Assembly: GCA_937877565.1 (NCBI GenBank)
Contig: CALFJB010000068.1
Location: forward strand, 1-33,326
Length of the DNA: 33,326 nucleotides
Direction of reading: 5' to 3'
From: an uncultured Selenomonadales bacterium
Lineage (GTDB): Bacteria; Bacillota; Negativicutes; Selenomonadales; Selenomonadaceae
Under the pieces are notes generated by a model. It had not been told where the DNA came from. It saw nothing but the letters and a program-made list of their open reading frames with translations, and did not search any database. Shown piece by piece: positions 23,019-31,177 of the stretch. Made by a program: the position numbers and the translations under genes. Position 1 is the first letter of the stretch. Every line of letters begins with the position of its first letter.

Positions 23019-25806
23019 TTAGTCTTCTAAATCGCTGATATCGTCGAAGTATTCAGAATGTATTACTTTAACAATTTTGCCATTCTTGACTTTGCAGACT
23101 GCGCCTTCTTTAGTAATGACATTATTACTGGCATCACCTATAGAATTAACGAACTCAAACACATAGGCGAATATTCCGTTGTAAAGATTAGCCATTTCAA
23201 ATTTCGGTTTATCACCAATAGTTATAGATTTACCACGTGCAGTAATTTTTTCGACAAGAGCAATTTTTTCTTCATTCGTCATATTTTCAAAAGGTTTAGA
23301 ATCATCTATTTCGTCTTCTTTTACATAGAAATAAAGCGGCGTTACTATGTCACCTTTTTTTAGACCTTTGAGATCGCCATTTGGTAACTGCCTTTCAAAC
23401 GGAATATTTCCACTCTTTAAAAATATTTCTCTGTCTTCGTTTTTAACTAATCCTATAACTGTAACTTTTTCATTGGGATAACTGCGCGAAAAGAATAATT
23501 TGTAAGGTTGACCGTTAAGTAAGATAGGAGCCATGCATATATCGTTACCGCTTATTTTTTTACCGTTTTTATTCTTGCGTGTCGCATCGGAAACAACTTG
23601 GAAGTAAAACGGATTATTATCCAAGCAAAGCCATTTTTTATTGAAATTTAGTTCAAATGTTCCCGTTTGTCTATTTTCTTTTATATCGCTGTCACTGCCA
23701 AGAAATAACATATCCATTTTTTCGCTACAGTCATTACGCGGTACAACATAAATCAATCTGTAACGAACACTTTCAACGCCTTTTTGCTGATCTTCGTCAA
23801 GCTCAATGGTTGCTGTTTTTTTGTCTTCATCGACTTCAACGGGAATTGCTGAAAGTTCGCTTATATTTAAAATACTGTCTTCGGGAATTTGCCATATATT
23901 GTAAGGTCGGTTTGTGACATGGTTAATTATTGGCTCTCGTGTTTCAGAATCAATGGGAACGACTTTCTGTAAATTTTTGTCTACCCCTTCAAAAAGATAA
24001 TCATAAAGTTTGCCGGAAGATTCAGAGTTTAATCCTTGAGTAATATTTTTGTAATTGAGTACCCTTAATTGGTATTCGGTTCTATCGCCTCCGCTATGAA
24101 TAAAACCAAATGGACAATAAATTGAAAGTCCGCCGCCGCGCTTAAATACATTGCCGCGCTTATTGTATACTACAGAATTCTGAACCTCCCACGATTAAAA
24201 TCGCGGGGTTCTCGGGACTAGTAAATAATTTTACTTCATTACCGAGCTATCCCCGTAGTTCCTACGGTTTAGTGTGTTCGTACACTAGTACTTTTACTCC
24301 TCCGATGCTATACGAGCAGAAGTTGACACACCAACTTGATTCTTGCTAAAAAACCTGTCAGTCATTTCGGTTTTTATATTCGCAAGCTTCCCCTTTCTTC
24401 AGTATTTCTTTAGTTGCAAAAATATTTTAGCATAGTAGAAAAAATTTGTCTATATTGCGCCGCCTAACTCACGACTAAAGTCACGAGTGTGCGGCGGCGC
24501 GTTTATCAACTGCTTTAACAAGTTCGTTACTGACAGCTTTTAATTCTGGGAAAGTATCTCCTACATTGTCGGCGAAATTTTTTAAATCTACCATATCAGG
24601 AGTTTTGCCGCTAATTATTGAAAATCTGTCTGATACATTCGCCGCATTTTTAAACTTTGTGAAAGTATAAACAATATCTTCAGGATTTTTTTGAGCAACT
24701 TTTACAGTCTCTTCGTTAAAATTTGCATAAGCTGTTTTGAGTGCATCCATTTTCTGTTCTGAAAGGTCTATAACCGATTCTGTAAACACAATATTAGAAT
24801 TTATTCCAAATTCTTTATCTGTAATTTTAGAATCTTCCCAAGTAGTATTACATATGACTTTGCCGAGTTCCTTACCATTCATTGAAGGATTTTTAGATAA
24901 TTGATTGAGCAATCCGGTATAGTCAATACCAACTTTATTGTATGTCGATTCTTGAGAGGCAACCATGTAATTAGCTGCATCTTCGATGGCGAAAGCAGTT
25001 TCATAAACTGACATAATACAGGCATCAAAAGCAACGAGTTCAAAAGGTTTCTCTTCCGGATTTGTCCAACCGTTATTGATTTCACTAAAAGCATCTTTTA
25101 ATTCTTTGAGGCTTATAATATTTCTGGTGTACTGATCTTCACAAACGCCCCTGATACCACCACCATGATTTTTTAAAATCAAAACTCTGCGAACATTGCC
25201 ATCAGGATAAAGTTCTTGCTCAAGTTTTTGTCCTGCTTCAAGAAAACTTTTTAATCCTTCTTTAGATCCCATATCAGTTTCGGTATTGAGCTCACCGCTT
25301 ATTGGTAATTGGTTTATAGCATTCCAGTTGCGATGATTTTTATCATAAACGTAACGTCCAATTTTTCCGGGACGTATCATCGTCCCCTCTCCAATAGGAT
25401 CGCTTAAATGCCATTCACTAAAAAATGCATTGCCGTTGCCAAAAGCATTACTGCCATTTGTTCCTGTTTGAATTTTGGCGTTGAGATCGCGGAATTTTTC
25501 ATGTCCCCAAATGTAAGTGCCGCCTGCTTGCATAAAAATTTTTACATTAGACGAAAGTGTAGCTTTTTCAACTTCTTTAATACAACGAGTAACATCACCG
25601 GGATTTCTGTCAGGTTCCGTAAGAATTATAGCGTTAGGATCATTAGATGTAAGATCCGTACCCAATCCCAATGAAATATTTGTAGTCTCAATATTTGTAC
25701 CGCAGACGTACCAATAAATCAGCCACTTATCAGGCTTTGCTGCTTCTGCGTAGCTACCAAAAAACACTAAAAAAGCTGTCAAGGCAACCGCTAAACGTTT
25801 AAACAT
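23019..25806 (-). pseudogene. Clostripain-family (C11) cysteine protease gene split by an IS605-like element
   Basis: Secreted clostripain-like protease (peptidase family C11). The 5' part (25806 to 24505) encodes a signal peptide (about 1-22), the catalytic His214 in LKNHGGG and Cys263 in FDACIMS, and helical regions up to AVD. Inserted DNA then adds RAAAHS and a stop at 24483-24481. The 3' part (24179 to 23019) is open for 386 codons, beginning NSVVYNKRGNVFKRGGGLSIYCPFGF, which is recognisably the continuation; its upstream half has no ATG, GTG or TTG. Joining the parts at the predicted element ends gives 820 residues in one frame. As it stands, a truncated 441-residue protein with both catalytic residues would be made. 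AAGGAG precedes the ATG at 25806. Confidence 0.85.
24180..24504 (-). mobile_element. Non-autonomous IS200/IS605-type element with omegaRNA-like right end
   Basis: About 325 bp, read on the minus strand. The left end follows TTGAT (24509-24505), the insertion target known for ISDra2. The left-end hairpin is GCGCCGCC (24502-24495) with GGCGGCGC (24464-24457), enclosing CTCGTGACT-TT-AGTCGTGAG (24487-24468). The right-end hairpin CCCGCGAT-TTTA-ATCGTGGG (24207-24188) is followed by GAGGTTCAG at the tip. Between them are further stems: AAGTTG/CAACTT, CCGTAG-GAA-CTACGG and CTCGG/CCGAG. This layout resembles the omegaRNA (reRNA) at the right end of tnpB elements. No tnpA or tnpB frame is present. Exact tips are inferred from restoring the host frame. 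Confidence 0.75.
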
Positions 25807-25880
25807 AAAAATTCATCTCCTTACTAAAATTTTTATATACTTTAAATTACCTCCAAAATTTAATTGTTAATTTTTTACCA

Positions 25881-26135
25881 TCAATAATACCCTGAACCGC
25901 CACAAAAATAACATTGTCCAGAACCGCCACAGCGACTACAAGGAATATCATTTCCATCGTCATCAGTGTATCCACTGTAACCACTCCCGCCACAATCAGA
26001 GCAATAACCTGTACCGTTGCAATAATAGCAAGTGTTGTCGTCATCGTCGTCGTTATTCCAATTTCTTGCGTCAACTAAATTTGGAAAGACGATACCCATT
26101 GCCAAAATCATCAAAACGGCTAAAATTTTTTTCAT
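25881..26135 (-). CDS. Small secreted CxxCxGxG-repeat protein
   Basis: An 84-residue precursor. It has a signal peptide (MKKILAVLMILAMGIVFPNLVDA, cleaved near residue 23), a short Asn/Asp-rich stretch, then four CxxCxGxG-type repeats (CYYCNGTG, CSDCGGSG, CSRCGGSG, CYFCGGSG). In DnaJ such repeats bind two zinc ions; here they stand alone and outside the cytoplasm. I start at ATG 26135, nine bases after AGGAGG. The in-frame TTG at 26144 abuts the binding site. The protease gene follows 74 bp downstream on the same strand without a terminator between, so the two are probably one operon. Function unknown; zinc binding or a disulfide scaffold is possible. Confidence 0.8.
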   Translation of the reverse strand: MKKILAVLMILAMGIVFPNLVDARNWNNDDDDDNTCYYCNGTGYCSDCGGSGYSGYTDDDGNDIPCSRCGGSGQCYFCGGSGYY

Positions 26136-26177
26136 TTTAATCAATCCTCCTCATCTTCTAAAAAATTCTGAAATTTT

Positions 26178-26205
26178 TAATTATTATAATTGTTTTTTTT
26201 GTCAA
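26178..26205 (-). promoter_or_regulatory. Promoter of the CxxCxGxG gene and protease operon
   Basis: Minus strand perfect TTGACA (26205-26200), a 16-bp spacer, TAATTA (26183-26178). Confidence 0.5.
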
Positions 26206-26236
26206 TTTCGGCGAAAACTTTATTTTACCTGAAAAT

Positions 26237-26259
26237 AAAAAAGCCGTCGCAACGACAAC
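26237..26259 (-). terminator. Second terminator after recT
   Basis: Minus strand stem GTTGTCG (26259-26253), loop TTG, stem CGACGGC (26249-26243) with two G.U pairs, then six Ts. It lies in tandem with the hairpin at 26283-26306. Confidence 0.65.
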
Positions 26260-26272
26260 TTAGCATATTGTA

Positions 26273-26306
26273 AAAAAATAAAGCGGCAGGTTAAAAAACT
26301 TGCCGC
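26273..26306 (-). terminator. Terminator of recT; copy 2 of the 34-bp repeat
   Basis: Minus strand stem GCGGCAAGTT (26306-26297), loop TTTT, stem AACCTGCCGC (26292-26283), followed by TTTA and a T-tract. Exactly repeated at 22959-22992. Confidence 0.85.
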
Positions 26307-26316
26307 CATTTTAGTT

Positions 26317-27352
26317 TTAATTTTCTTCAGTTTTATCATCAGAATTTTTCAAGCCGATAATTTCTTCAAACGGTACAATTTTTTCTTCGCCGTCCGGTTC
26401 GTTGTCAATGTATCGTAAGCCGCCTTCAGTTATAACTGCTTGATCTGCCTGCAGAGCCGTTGCCAAGTCTGCGCCTTTTTGATCGATTGACATAATACCG
26501 AAACTGCTTAAAAGTCTTTTAAGTACGGTTTTCTTTGCCATTGCGTCAAAATTGGTACTCCAGACCGAAGATTTTTTGCCGCTTTTCAAATCGTAGGCGT
26601 AACTTTGCGAATATTTTTGCGCGTGCGCTTGTATTTCCTCAACCGTCATGTACAAAGATTTTCTGAAACCGTTCAAAAGTTCCATATACGCCACGTAGCC
26701 AACAATTTTATCAGAAATTTTTTCGCCGCGTACTATTTCGCCCGTGATAAAATCAATTTCTTTAATTTGTCCCTCGAAAACTGCGCCGGAATTTAAAGTT
26801 GCATACAATCCCGAACGCATTGCAAGTTGTACTAAACCTCTCCCACTTAATCCGTCAATTTACCATTTCGACGGCGCGGACTATCTCTTCAACTTTCGTT
26901 GCCGTGCACTTGGAGGAGCAGCTCATTTTCTCCCCTACGCCGCTACATTCATCGCGGCTAGTCTCTACACTATTTTTTAATAGCACGGTATTACCACAAA
27001 ATTGGCGGGTTTCACCGTTAGCCTTTCGACACCCTTGAGCAATAAGGTTCACACGGTTTTAATTGAGCAGTTTTGTTTACCCAATTTGAAATTGCGCTTG
27101 ATTTTTGTATGGCACAATGTACGCAAAGCCCAGCGAAGGATTTATTGGCAACTTCAACGCCGCCGCAATTCCTGCCGCGCTTAAAATTGAATTTGACGAA
27201 CAATCTTGCAACTTTGAATTACTGCGTACAATCGTTAAAATTGACGATATGAAACTTGCTGACGAATTGTCCAACAATTCATCAAAACGATTTTTCACGC
27301 CCGCAGAATTTAAAATTTGTTGCAAGTTCGCTGATACATCTGAACTTTTCAT
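26317..27352 (-). CDS. recT: RecT-family recombinase, split by a group I intron
   Basis: RecT single-strand annealing protein, a phage-type recombination function. Exon 1 (27352-27079, 274 nt) encodes the N-terminal region with LQDCSSNSILSAAGIAAAL, LPINPSLGFAYIVPY and AQFQIG. Exon 2 (26843-26317, 527 nt) continues RGLVQLAMRSGLYATL, VGYVAYMELLNGFRKSLYMT and FDAMAKKTVLKRLL. Joining T27079 to G26843 creates a Trp codon and the family motif QIGWRGLVQLAMRSG, giving 266 residues, a normal RecT length. Unspliced mRNA would stop at TAA right after QIG. AAGGAG precedes the ATG by eight bases. The C-terminal tail is acidic. No other phage gene is nearby, so this may be a prophage remnant or a domesticated gene. 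Confidence 0.87.
26844..27078 (-). ncRNA. Group I self-splicing intron in recT
   Basis: A 235-nt intron. P1: exon end AATTGGGT pairs with guide GCTCAATT (27068-27061), with the splice-site T opposite G, as required. Conserved core: R-like GTAGAGACTA (about 26968-26959) and S-like AAGAGATAGTCC (about 26889-26878). Their GACTA/TAGTC parts form the five-pair P7. GCCGC/GCGGC (P7.1-like) follows R. CCGTC/GACGG after S forms P9. The last base is G (26844). The 3' exon begins GG, and only a short P10 with CT of the P1 loop is visible. No homing endonuclease is encoded. The exact subgroup (IA-like by the hairpin between P7 and P3) needs a covariance model. Confidence 0.88.
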
Positions 27353-27372
27353 TTTTATCGACTCCTTTCAAT

Positions 27373-28524
27373 TTAAAAATCTATTGGAATAATCCCGCGC
27401 TCAAATTCAGCCAATATAATATTTTTGTAAAAATTGCAAGCCTCCTTTGGAATTGGGCGCGTTAGCGTAGCATTTAAAACTTGTATAAAACTGTATGGCA
27501 AAATTGCGCGTTCGTAATGTTCAATGGCTTTTTCGTCCGTCGTATTGAAATAAGTTTGCAAAAAAGTTTTCCACATAGCATCAGGCATAATTTTGGGTCC
27601 CATTGGATTTTCTACGCCGTGTCTTTGAGCACTTCTTTTTCTTATCACGTACATAAAATAAAGCCACGATAAATCAAAAACGGGATGTCCGCTTGAAATT
27701 TCGCCCATATCAATCATAATCATTTGCCCGTTTTGCAAAAGAATATTCGTAAGATTTAAATCCCCGTGAGAAAAATTTTTGCAATTCGGTACAGCCTCCA
27801 AAAATTGGCGAACAATTTTTAAATCGTCCGCGCTGTAAAATTCAACTTTTTCAGCCATAGAAATTTGCCGCTGCCTTGCGTCTTCAAAATCAGTTTCAAT
27901 GGCGTGTTGTTCCTTGATAAATTCGGCTAACCTGCGCGAATAATTTTCAATGTTTTCAGCGTCATCAAGCAAAACTTTTTCGAGCGTGTCAGCGTTAATC
28001 ATTTCGTAAACAATGCCGAAATTTTCGCCGACTTTAACAACGTCGTAAGAAATAGCCGTGTCAATTCCTTCAACAAACGCGGCTTGACTGTTGGCGCGTT
28101 CCCTTGCAACGTCTTCAAAACTCCATTTAGAATTGTAGACTTTCAAAATATTTTCGTCGTCCAGTTTGTAAACAGTGCCGGAAGTGCCGCGCCCCAATTC
28201 AATTAAATTATCTGCAGAAATTTTCCGCAACGCCTTTTGAATGTTCAAAATTTTGGTAAAGCCGCTTGTATCGAAAACTTCATAGACTTCACGGCTTGCC
28301 TCAACAAGTTGCAGATTATTTTTCTTAAGCTTGCCGAGTTTCAGCATTGCACGAAGTCCCGAACTTGAAATGTATTTGAGTTTTTCCAGATTCAGAATAA
28401 ATTTTTCAGCCGGAAATTTTTTGGCAAGCTCCAAAAGTTCCGCGCCTATTTCATCAGCGTTGTTAGTGTCAATTTTACCTTCAAGATTTACCGTCAAAAT
28501 ATTTTCGCTAAGTTTATATTGCAT
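27373..28524 (-). CDS. STAS domain fused to an APH-like kinase
   Basis: A 383-residue fusion. Residues 1-100 form a STAS (anti-sigma-factor antagonist) domain with the usual phosphorylation site region YISSSGLRAML (Ser53-55). Residues 105-383 form a phosphotransferase of the aminoglycoside/choline kinase type: Gly-loop GRGTSG (111-116), Lys128 in ILKVY, catalytic HGDLNLTN (253-260) and metal-binding Asp272 in MIDMGE. All key residues are present, so activity is likely. The substrate is unknown. The kinase could phosphorylate the STAS domain or a small molecule sensed through it. AAGGAGGGGG precedes the ATG. It lies 21 bases upstream of recT and may share its transcript. Confidence 0.85.
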   Translation of the reverse strand: MQYKLSENILTVNLEGKIDTNNADEIGAELLELAKKFPAEKFILNLEKLKYISSSGLRAMLKLGKLKKNNLQLVEASREVYEVFDTSGFTKILNIQKALRKISADNLIELGRGTSGTVYKLDDENILKVYNSKWSFEDVARERANSQAAFVEGIDTAISYDVVKVGENFGIVYEMINADTLEKVLLDDAENIENYSRRLAEFIKEQHAIETDFEDARQRQISMAEKVEFYSADDLKIVRQFLEAVPNCKNFSHGDLNLTNILLQNGQMIMIDMGEISSGHPVFDLSWLYFMYVIRKRSAQRHGVENPMGPKIMPDAMWKTFLQTYFNTTDEKAIEHYERAILPYSFIQVLNATLTRPIPKEACNFYKNIILAEFERGIIPIDF

Positions 28525-28611
28525 AAAATTCCCCCTCCTTAAATTTGTTTAAAAATTAGGCGGTATTGAATAATTCACAACTTGCTAAAATTTTTCAAAG
28601 ATTTTATTTTA

Positions 28612-28735
28612 AATTTACTTTTCTTTTTCCGAAGCAAAAAAGAAAAGTAACAAAAGAAAAGTGCTTTTTTAACCGGTTATGATTGCATCCTGCAATCAAC
28701 AACCGGCGGCGCACGTCCGTGTGCGCCGTGTTTCC
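28612..28735. repeat. Inverted-repeat cluster between ynbB-like gene and STAS-kinase
   Basis: Three structures lie in a row. TACTTTTCTTTTT (28616-28628) pairs with AAAAAGAAAAGTA (28637-28649). CCGGTT/AACCGG (28673-28678, 28701-28706) encloses GATTGCA/TGCAATC (28681-28687, 28691-28697). CGGCGCAC (28707-28714) pairs with GTGCGCCG (28721-28728). The first is a close relative of 16176-16207, and AAAGAAAAGTGCTTTT is shared with 16230-16260. No gene is visible in the 231-bp gap. One of the hairpins may terminate the ynbB-like gene. Confidence 0.75.
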
Positions 28736-28755
28736 CTTGCGCTTAAAGTTATTAT

Positions 28756-29997
28756 TCAACACGACTTAGCCCCTAAAATCGCCGCCGCATTTAAAATGGC
28801 TATTGCCGCGTGTTCAAATGTCAAGCCTCCTTGTAAAAAAACTGTGTACGGTTCTCTAATTGGAGCATCTGCGCTTAATTCAATCGACGCGCCTTGTACA
28901 AACGTTCCTGCCGCCATTATAACTTTGTCTTCGTATCCGGGCATATCCCACGCTTCCGGCGTTGCAAATGAATCTACAGGCGAAAAATTTTGTATCGTTC
29001 GGCAAAACGCTATCAATTTTTCTTCAGATTTTAATTCTATCGCTTGAATAATATCACTGCGCGTATCGTTTGGCAACGGGCGCGTATTGTAGCCTAAATT
29101 TGAAAAAATTCCTGCCGCAAATATCGCCGCTTTAATCGCTTGCGCCGTGACGTGCGGAGCTAAAAATAATCCTTGATATAAAAGGCGCGGCGTTCCCAAA
29201 CTTGCGCCCAATTCATTGCCCATACCCGGCGCAGTTAATCTGTATGAGGACAATTCGACTAAATCATTTTTGCCGACGATATAACCGCCGGTAGGTGCAA
29301 GCCCGCCGCCAATATTTTTTATCAAACTGCCCGCGCAAATATCCGCGCCAACTTCTATTGGTTCAGCAGTTTCTACAAATTCGCCGTAACAATTATCAAT
29401 GAAAGTTACGCAGTTTGGATTAACGCTTTTAATCGTCGCGCAGATTTTTTCAATGTCAGAAATATTTAAAGGATCGCGCAAGCTGTAACCTCTCGAACGC
29501 TGAATTAAAGCAATTTTAGTTTTCGCCGTTACAGAATTTTTCACGGCGTTTAAATCGACTTTGCCATTTCTTAAAGCAACTTCCTTGTAGTTTACGCCAA
29601 ATTCTTTCAAACTGCCTCGCGCAGGATTTTTCCAGCCAATAACCGTTTGCATCGTGTCATACGGTTCGCCCGTCACAGAAATTAACTCGTCATTTGGGCG
29701 CAAAATCCCAAATAAAACCGTTGCAAGTGCATGAGTACCGCTAACAAATTGAGTACGTACAAGCGCAGATTCAGCCTTGAAAATCTTTGCAAAAAGTTCG
29801 TCCAATTTTTCTCTGCCAATATCGCCGTAAGCATAGCCGGTTGAAGTTTTAAAATGTGCGTCTGAAATTTTCAACTCCCGCATTGCATTTAAAACTTTCA
29901 GAGTATTAATTTCAGAAATTTCATCGACGCGACTAAAATTTTCTGCCACTTCATTTAAAATTTTCCTCTTCAACTTCAAAAATTTTTCACTTATCAA
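28756..29997 (-). CDS. YnbB-type PLP enzyme (methionine gamma-lyase family, 'aluminium resistance protein')
   Basis: A 413-residue fold-type I PLP enzyme of the group annotated as methionine gamma-lyase family or aluminium resistance protein. Seen: HFKTSTGYAYGDIGREKLDELFAKIF, FVSGTHALATVLFGILRPND (phosphate-binding region), Asp201 in TFIDNCYGEF (pairs with the PLP ring nitrogen), and the PLP lysine Lys227 in AGSLIKNIGGGLAPTGGYIVG. The true substrate of this branch is not established. Start TTG 29997 has GAGGAG eight bases upstream. A TTGACT/TTAAAC pair with 16-bp spacing (30057-30030, minus) is a possible promoter. Confidence 0.86.
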   Translation of the reverse strand: MISEKFLKLKRKILNEVAENFSRVDEISEINTLKVLNAMRELKISDAHFKTSTGYAYGDIGREKLDELFAKIFKAESALVRTQFVSGTHALATVLFGILRPNDELISVTGEPYDTMQTVIGWKNPARGSLKEFGVNYKEVALRNGKVDLNAVKNSVTAKTKIALIQRSRGYSLRDPLNISDIEKICATIKSVNPNCVTFIDNCYGEFVETAEPIEVGADICAGSLIKNIGGGLAPTGGYIVGKNDLVELSSYRLTAPGMGNELGASLGTPRLLYQGLFLAPHVTAQAIKAAIFAAGIFSNLGYNTRPLPNDTRSDIIQAIELKSEEKLIAFCRTIQNFSPVDSFATPEAWDMPGYEDKVIMAAGTFVQGASIELSADAPIREPYTVFLQGGLTFEHAAIAILNAAAILGAKSC

Positions 29998-30128
29998 TTT
30001 TTCAACTCCTCTAAAATTTCAATTAAACAGTTTAACAACTTAATTTTTTGCAGTCAATTAACAAATTTGCTCAAAAAGTTTCATTTTTCCCTGAAATTCG
30101 GTATAACATTTTTGTAAAAATATTTAAC

Positions 30129-30162
30129 TTGATACTTGAAATTGTCGAATTAATAATATAAA
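30129..30162 (+). promoter_or_regulatory. Possible promoter of the FliD-like gene
   Basis: TTGATA (30129-30134), 17 bases, AATAAT (30152-30157). An alternative pair is TTGAAA (30136-30141) with TATAAA (30157-30162) at 15 bases. The remainder of the 30001-30210 gap shows nothing else. Confidence 0.35.
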
Positions 30163-30210
30163 ATACTTGCAATTAGTCAAGGAATTTTTTTCAAGGAAGG
30201 GTGATTTTAA

Positions 30211-31050
30211 ATGGCGACTAATATTAACGGTATGTTGAACTCGGCGAACAAATACGGCTATTTGTTCAATAATTCCGCGTCTCAACGTCAAAATTCTATC
30301 AATTCTCTTTGGAGCAATTACGGCAACTTTCAAAACAACGCCTCAAGTGCTCTTGGTTCTTTAACCGAACTTAAACAAAACGCCGCCGCCGTCGTTGACA
30401 GCTACAACGAGGCGAAAGACACTTTCTACACCGAATTTGACAGCAATATGAGTGCACTCAAAAAATCTGCGTCCGCACTCAAAAATTTTGATTTTAGTAA
30501 TGTTGGCGACGATCCAATTACCAAAAAGGCTGTGCTGGACAAAGACGGCAACGAAGTCAAAGACAAAGACGGCAAAACCGTTACCGAAACCACTTACAGT
30601 AAAGGTATGCAAAGTGCGCTTGATACTGTAAAAAATTTGGTAAATGATTACAACGATTCTTTGAAATTCCTCAAAGACAATTCGGCAGTTTCCGGACGCG
30701 TCGAAAGAATGGCGTCAAATTTCGGTGATACTACTTATCGTTCTTCGCTTTATGAACAAGTTGGAATTTCCGTCGGCAAAGATGGCACTTTGACAATCGA
30801 CGAAGAAAAATTAGCGAATACTATTGCTGAAAATCCCGATAAAGTTTCAAGAATTTTGGGCAAAGACGGACTTGCTGATAAAGCAATTCAGCACGTTGAC
30901 ACCGCTAACGGACAGCGTAACAATCTTTTCCCCAGTGCAAAATCTATGCTCGGCAACCAACTTGACGCCGTTGCACTTTACACCGGCAAATCTATGATTA
31001 ACATGACGAATATTTCTAACATTGGCAACTTGATTAATATGATGTTTTAA
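30211..31050 (+). CDS. FliD C-terminal-like (flagellar cap-related) protein
   Basis: A 279-residue protein of coiled-coil character without signal peptide. The C-terminal half has the pattern found at the end of FliD: YEQVGISVGKDGTLTIDEEKLANTIAENPDKVSRILG, then a helical tail. A KDGNEVKDKDGKTV insert (about 110-125) looks like a small lysine/aspartate repeat. FliD proper has 450 or more residues, and the N-terminal D0/D2-3 parts are missing here. No other flagellar structural gene is near. AAGGAAGGGTG precedes the ATG, with a TTTTTTTCAAGGA leader also seen before the 311-1048 gene. It may be a small paralog exported with flagellar proteins or a protein of other use. Confidence 0.6.
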   Translation: MATNINGMLNSANKYGYLFNNSASQRQNSINSLWSNYGNFQNNASSALGSLTELKQNAAAVVDSYNEAKDTFYTEFDSNMSALKKSASALKNFDFSNVGDDPITKKAVLDKDGNEVKDKDGKTVTETTYSKGMQSALDTVKNLVNDYNDSLKFLKDNSAVSGRVERMASNFGDTTYRSSLYEQVGISVGKDGTLTIDEEKLANTIAENPDKVSRILGKDGLADKAIQHVDTANGQRNNLFPSAKSMLGNQLDAVALYTGKSMINMTNISNIGNLINMMF

Positions 31051-31074
31051 AATTTCTTCACCTGAAAATTTTTG

Positions 31075-31098
31075 GCTCGTCGAAAGGCGGGCTTTTTT
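31075..31098 (+). terminator. Terminator after the FliD-like gene
   Basis: Stem GCTCGTC (31075-31081), GAAA tetraloop, stem GGCGGGC (31086-31092) with two G.U pairs, then six Ts. Confidence 0.85.
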
Positions 31099-31177
31099 AG
31101 TTTGAAAAACAACGCGGCTTGATACCTGCGCGAAATTTTGTTATTATAATGCAACTACTTTCTAAGGAGAGGATTTT

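Noticed and set aside
23019..23756. Separate 245-residue protein starting at TTG 23756
   Set aside because: The frame stays open upstream to 24192 and continues the clostripain-family sequence, so it is the 3' part of the split gene.
24180..24504. Group I intron or IStron in the protease gene
   Set aside because: No R/S-like P7 strands, no U.G P1 at the junction; the end hairpins and TTGAT flank fit IS200/IS605 better.
26317..26820. Stand-alone 167-residue gene starting at ATG 26820
   Set aside because: That Met is internal to the RecT sequence; the frame continues upstream to the intron's 3' splice site.
26855..27052. 65-codon frame inside the recT intron, a possible homing endonuclease
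   Set aside because: It overlaps the conserved intron core (R, S and P7 strands) and shows no LAGLIDADG, GIY-YIG or HNH pattern.
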